Assembly: GCA_000403475.2 (NCBI GenBank)
Contig: KE159795.1
Span: 62,001-126,000, forward strand
Length of the DNA: 64,000 nt
Reading direction: 5' to 3'
Source: Lachnospiraceae bacterium MD308
GTDB lineage: Bacteria > Bacillota > Clostridia > Lachnospirales > Lachnospiraceae
Positions 57,843-64,000 of the stretch are shown one piece after another; position 1 is the first letter of the stretch; the number at the start of each line of letters is the position of its first letter. The notes below the pieces were generated by a model. That model was not told the origin of the DNA. It did not search any database and saw only the letters and a program-made list of their open reading frames with translations. The translations under genes were made by a program, and so were the position numbers.

Positions 57843-58616
57843 TTAACTGGCTTTCTTTATAGCCTTTTTAACATCCTCCCGGAAATCCTCCCACGCCTTT
57901 TCATCCTCCACAAAATATTTAGGGCAGATTTTTTCTGTCACATCATAATGGCGGATGATGTCCTTTTCACTGAGGTCAAACTTCAAACACAGCCACGCGC
58001 ACAGCTTCACCATAGACTGGTAAGTCTCTTCGAAAAATTCGCCGCTCTCGTCCGGATGGCAGCACTCAATCGATACCGTGTCAATGTTGCGTTCATTAGA
58101 AGCATATGCAACCTCCCAGGTAGGAACACACTGCACGATTTCCCCATCCAGGCCGACGATGAAATTGCTGCTGGACTTTGTAATATGGTTATCTTTAAGT
58201 CCTTCAAAATAATCACGGTTTGCCATAGCCGACGCCCCCGGATTGGCCGTATAGTGCATGACAATCCCCTTAATTTTCCCGGTCCTGGTGCCCGGCCTGG
58301 AGTAAGGGTTCACAGTAAGCAGCTCCACATCAATATCGGGTTTCGAAGTATCCGCCTCTTCGCTCTCCAGCTCAAAATAATTTTTCGTAAGCAGCGATGG
58401 CTTCACCAGTTTTACAACTGCAAGTACGGCAAAAAACAAAGCCAGCAAAACAAGACCCACACGAATGCTAATATGAATCCGCCGGGCCTTATTCTTCTTT
58501 TTTGCACCTGACAGTTTTTTGCTGCTTCCCGATTTCGGCGCTATCTTTTTTTTGGCTGTCGTCTTTTTCTGTACAGTCTTTTTCGTCTCTGTCTTCTTTG
58601 GTGCTTCTTTATCCAT
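57843..58616 (-). CDS. N-acetylmuramoyl-L-alanine amidase, membrane-anchored (Amidase_2)
   Basis: A 257-residue protein. A lysine-rich cytoplasmic tail (1-48) precedes one membrane helix (~50-72), and the Amidase_2 domain spans ~115-250. Zinc ligands are probably His in GIVMHYTANPG, His in DIIRHYDVTEK and Cys in KICPKYF, with SIECCHPDESG contributing to the active site. It should cut the bond between MurNAc and L-alanine outside the membrane, in cell-wall turnover or spore-related steps. The very basic N-terminus is unusual and could bind DNA or phospholipid head groups. Confidence 0.9.
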   Translation of the reverse strand: MDKEAPKKTETKKTVQKKTTAKKKIAPKSGSSKKLSGAKKKNKARRIHISIRVGLVLLALFFAVLAVVKLVKPSLLTKNYFELESEEADTSKPDIDVELLTVNPYSRPGTRTGKIKGIVMHYTANPGASAMANRDYFEGLKDNHITKSSSNFIVGLDGEIVQCVPTWEVAYASNERNIDTVSIECCHPDESGEFFEETYQSMVKLCAWLCLKFDLSEKDIIRHYDVTEKICPKYFVEDEKAWEDFREDVKKAIKKAS

Positions 58617-58641
58617 ATTATCTGACTCTCTTTTCGTGCTG

Positions 58642-59676
58642 TTACGCCTCAGTGCAAAACCTGTAGGCGGTCACCGTATCATAGGAAACACCCGCTTTTA
58701 CAACCGGTCCTTCGAAATATTCTTTATGTACCGCGTCAGGAAAATACTGCGTCTCAAAGCATGCCCCGTGGCGTCTCCTGTACTCTGAACCTTCTTTGCC
58801 CTGTTCATTTATAAGGAAGTTACCGGTGTAAAACTGCATCCCTGGGAGGTCTGTAAGAACCTCCATGACGATTCCTGTCTCTTTTGAGCGCATACCGGCA
58901 ACCGTACGCATCCCTGTACCCTTAAGCACCCAATTATGGTCATATCCCTGTCCCAGAATAAGTGCTTCATAATTTGCTTCAATCTCTTTTCCAATTGCCT
59001 TGTACTCTCTGAAATCCATAGGAGTACCTTCAACCGGCACAATCTCCCCTGTAGGAATTGACTGTGCGTCTGCCCTTGTAAATGCGTCCGCCGCAATGAA
59101 CACCTCCTGCTCATGCACCGGGCCGGAGGCATGTCCGGAAAGATTAAAATAACTGTGGTTAGTAAGGTTCATCAGCGTATCTGCATCCGACACACCATGA
59201 TAACAAATCTTCAATTCATTGTCATCCGTCAGTTCGTAGGCGACAGATATCTTTGTATTTCCGGGATACCCCTGGTCACCGTCCGGGCTTTCAAGGAAGA
59301 ATGTCACTTTCTGATCATTCAGCTTCTCTGCCTGCCACATCCGCTTGTTATAATAGTCACGACCGCCGTGGAGTGAATTGCCATTGTCATTATCCGTCAG
59401 CTCATATACGCTGCCATTCAGTTCAAAGGATGCTCCGCCAATCCGATTCGCCACCCTGCCTACGGTAGCCCCAAAATAAACGCCGCCCTTTTCGTACCCT
59501 TCTGCATTGTCATATCCAAGTACAACATCCTGCACTTTTCCGTCCTTGTCCAAAACAAGCACTTTTACAAGCGCCGCACCGTAATCAGTGACCGCAATCT
59601 CCATCCCCCCCTTATTCCTCAAGGTATAAAGCGTTGCCTTCTCTCCCTTCGACGTACTTCCAAACTCACAGTTCAT
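58642..59676 (-). CDS. galM: Aldose 1-epimerase (galactose mutarotase)
   Basis: A 344-residue beta-sandwich enzyme with GalM signatures: GATVGRVANRIGGASFELNG, NGNSLHGGRDYYNKRMW, LTNHSYFNLSGHASG (catalytic His), ILGQGYDHNWVLKG and GACFETQYFPDAVH (catalytic Glu). It interconverts alpha and beta anomers of galactose or glucose in the cytoplasm. It lies between guaB and the amidase gene and is not obviously linked to the exopolysaccharide operon. Confidence 0.95.
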   Translation of the reverse strand: MNCEFGSTSKGEKATLYTLRNKGGMEIAVTDYGAALVKVLVLDKDGKVQDVVLGYDNAEGYEKGGVYFGATVGRVANRIGGASFELNGSVYELTDNDNGNSLHGGRDYYNKRMWQAEKLNDQKVTFFLESPDGDQGYPGNTKISVAYELTDDNELKICYHGVSDADTLMNLTNHSYFNLSGHASGPVHEQEVFIAADAFTRADAQSIPTGEIVPVEGTPMDFREYKAIGKEIEANYEALILGQGYDHNWVLKGTGMRTVAGMRSKETGIVMEVLTDLPGMQFYTGNFLINEQGKEGSEYRRRHGACFETQYFPDAVHKEYFEGPVVKAGVSYDTVTAYRFCTEA

Positions 59677-59694
59677 ATCTTAATTTCCTTTCCT

Positions 59695-61170
<1,476 letters not shown>

Positions 61171-61207
61171 TTATTCCAAGTACAGTTACTAATAATTATT
61201 AAATGCT

Positions 61208-61237
61208 ATAATAACGAATCAACTTTACGTTTGTCAA
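61208..61237 (-). promoter_or_regulatory. Sigma-A promoter of guaB
   Basis: Minus strand -35 TTGACA (61,232-61,237) and -10 TATTAT (61,208-61,213) with 18 bp between them, about 52 bases upstream of the guaB start. No guanine riboswitch fold was noticed in the short leader. Confidence 0.7.
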
Positions 61238-61290
61238 CATATTCTTACATTTTTCGTGCTATTTTTGCATGTTTTTTTGCCAGACGTTAT

Positions 61291-61782
61291 CTACTGACGC
61301 ACGACCTTGCGCGGAGCTAACATAAAGAGACCCTCAATAATCGTGTCATTGGGCTCAAAAATAAGCTTTGCCGTCTGCCCGTTATTTGCCACGATCATCG
61401 CATACAGCCTTGCATCCGCGCGACCTGAGCTTAAATTGATCACCTTCGAATTTTTAAACTGCTCAAGCCTTTCGGAATTCACCGGCGCAAAAAGCTCCAT
61501 CTCCTTTACATTGGTAGAAAATACACGTTTTCTCTTAGACTTATTCATGATCTTATCAATGTCGAGGTCGCCGTTCACGTACAGATATTCGTATTCCACA
61601 TTAAGCCTTGAAATCAAAAACCATACCATTGCAATCACTATAATCGGAAATATAAGCCCCATCGGAAATATAAATACTGTCAGTACAGACACGATCGCTA
61701 CAGCCACAAGCACTGCCTTAATCACCAGATCCTTCATATCCCCCTGTTTCTTGATCAACTGCTCTGTGTAAAAATCACCCAT
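61291..61782 (-). CDS. DUF6106-like membrane protein
   Basis: A 163-residue protein starting MGDFYTEQLIKKQGDMKDLV, with GGAGG eight bases ahead. Two adjacent membrane helices (~22-65: AVLVAVAIVSVLTVFIFPMG, LIFPIIVIAMVWFLISRLNV) form a hairpin, and the rest is a cytoplasmic domain (YEYLYVNGDLDIDKIMNKSK, SSGRADARLYAMIVANNGQT). I place it in the DUF6106 group typical of Lachnospiraceae. The function is unknown. A longer frame to 61,824 has no ribosome binding site. Confidence 0.8.
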   Translation of the reverse strand: MGDFYTEQLIKKQGDMKDLVIKAVLVAVAIVSVLTVFIFPMGLIFPIIVIAMVWFLISRLNVEYEYLYVNGDLDIDKIMNKSKRKRVFSTNVKEMELFAPVNSERLEQFKNSKVINLSSGRADARLYAMIVANNGQTAKLIFEPNDTIIEGLFMLAPRKVVRQ

Positions 61783-61870
61783 ATCTATATCCTCCATTGT
61801 TTTTTGTGATGCACCGAAGCGCACACTATTTTTATCCCTGAGAACATTGTAACATATTTTATACGAAAAT

Positions 61871-61895
61871 GGGAACTCTCCCGCAAAGAGTTCCC
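61871..61895. terminator. Terminator downstream of groEL
   Basis: GGGAACTCT (61,871-61,879) pairs perfectly with AGAGTTCCC (61,887-61,895) around CCCGCAA, with T-rich sequence after it on the minus strand. It ends the groESL transcript. Confidence 0.85.
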
Positions 61896-61918
61896 AAAAA
61901 ATTCATTCTTTTATTTTT

Positions 61919-63565
<1,647 letters not shown>

Positions 63566-63609
63566 TTATTCTATCATTGAAATTATTCTATAATTGGCTC
63601 TGTTATCTC

Positions 63610-63894
63610 TTACTCTACGATTGCAAGAATATCATCCTGTTTTACGATAATGAATTCCTCGTCATCAAGCTCTACGGTCGTTCCTGAATATTTGGAATAG
63701 ATAACCTTCTGTCCTGCTGACACATTCATAGTTACTTCTTTTCCGTCAACTGTTCCGCCAGGTCCTACTGCAACGACTTCCGCCTGCTGCGGTTTCTCTT
63801 TTGACTGCCCCGGAATCACGATTCCTGACTTTGTTGTCTCTTCTGCAACTAACTGTTTCAAAACGACTCTGTCGCCTAATGGTGTTAATTTCAT
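63610..63894 (-). CDS. groS: Co-chaperonin GroES (10 kDa)
   Basis: A 94-residue lid protein starting MKLTPLGDRVVLKQLVAEET behind AAGGAGG (63,902-63,908). The mobile loop is ETTKSGIVIPGQSKEKPQQA, followed by VGPGGTVDGKEVTMNVSAGQ and IYSKYSGTTVELDDEEFIIV. It caps GroEL heptamers. A longer frame to 63,936 runs through the CIRCE leader and is not translated. First gene of the groESL operon. Confidence 0.99.
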   Translation of the reverse strand: MKLTPLGDRVVLKQLVAEETTKSGIVIPGQSKEKPQQAEVVAVGPGGTVDGKEVTMNVSAGQKVIYSKYSGTTVELDDEEFIIVKQDDILAIVE

Positions 63895-63925
63895 ATCAAA
63901 TCCTCCTTGAAAACATCTATATTTG

Positions 63926-63952
63926 TTAGCACTCATAAAAAGAGAGTGCTAA
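63926..63952. promoter_or_regulatory. CIRCE operator (HrcA-binding site)
   Basis: A perfect TTAGCACTC-N9-GAGTGCTAA inverted repeat in the groESL leader. HrcA binds it to repress the operon until heat stress. A further half-site, ATAGCACTC at 63,969-63,977, overlaps the -10 box. Confidence 0.98.
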
Positions 63953-63965
63953 GAACTCTAGATAT

Positions 63966-63994
63966 AAAATAGCACTCTCCTTCTGTTTTGTCAA
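63966..63994 (-). promoter_or_regulatory. Sigma-A promoter of groESL
   Basis: Minus strand -35 TTGACA (63,989-63,994) and -10 TATTTT (63,966-63,971) with 17-bp spacing, immediately upstream of CIRCE, so HrcA would block transcription at the start site. Confidence 0.9.
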
Positions 63995-64000
63995 CACACT

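Noticed and set aside
58642-59676. galM as part of the exopolysaccharide system
   Set aside because: It lies 4 kb beyond the operon promoter among housekeeping genes, with the Xre and DUF5688 genes and a terminator between.

Overview
The window looks like the chromosome of a gut Firmicute of the Lachnospiraceae type (Blautia, Dorea or Ruminococcus-like). Three things point there. The housekeeping block (groES-groEL with a CIRCE operator, guaB, galM, an amidase, aroK, yqeG, efp) is Gram-positive in style with AAGGAGG ribosome binding sites. DUF5688- and DUF6106-like proteins are present. The mobile element is a serine-recombinase element carrying Tn916-type genes. No species can be named from sequence alone.

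Layout. 1-7.5 kb is an accessory region: the end of an FtsX-type permease, a MATE pump with an AraC-GNAT regulator, a C45-family hydrolase with an AraC-GyrI regulator preceded by a G15 tract, then debris (a frameshifted xenobiotic acetyltransferase, a small HTH gene split by a 273-bp MITE, an AbiEii-like remnant). 7,756-25,558 is a 17.8-kb integrated element inside a manganese-catalase (CotJC-like) gene, whose two halves flank it. It keeps a large serine recombinase, a Tn916 Orf20-like relaxase, an FtsK coupling protein, an oriT-like intergenic region, two Orf22/23-like genes, a toxin-antitoxin pair and a large surface adhesin. It has lost the rest of the conjugation machinery, which is replaced by MATE/PadR/methyltransferase cargo. 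An IS1380-family element splits one of its genes. 25.8-30.1 kb holds a zinc-ribbon protein, an HtrA protease, a hypothetical protein, tRNA-Arg(CCG), and an Rpn/PD-(D/E)XK protein with an octapeptide minisatellite.

30,185-54,572 is the most interesting part: 19 tightly packed genes on the minus strand, read from a promoter next to a divergent SinR/Xre-like regulator. The first five encode a Gram-positive Pel-like polysaccharide machine: a PelD-like c-di-GMP receptor candidate with an extra N-terminal SDR domain, PelE-like, PelA-deacetylase-like (DUF2194-like), PelF and PelG. They are followed by a 14-gene glycan assembly and decoration module: a DUF2304-like protein, one GT4 and five GT2 glycosyltransferases, two DUF4874/DUF4832 proteins around a large polytopic membrane protein, an ABC exporter, a polysaccharide pyruvyl transferase, a DUF1919 protein and an F420-dehydrogenase-beta-like ferredoxin protein. 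I infer a c-di-GMP-gated exopolysaccharide system with a heteropolymeric, probably pyruvylated product.

55.1-64 kb is core chromosome ending in the heat-shock groESL operon. All assignments come from reading translated sequence and motifs. No database search or structure prediction was run.
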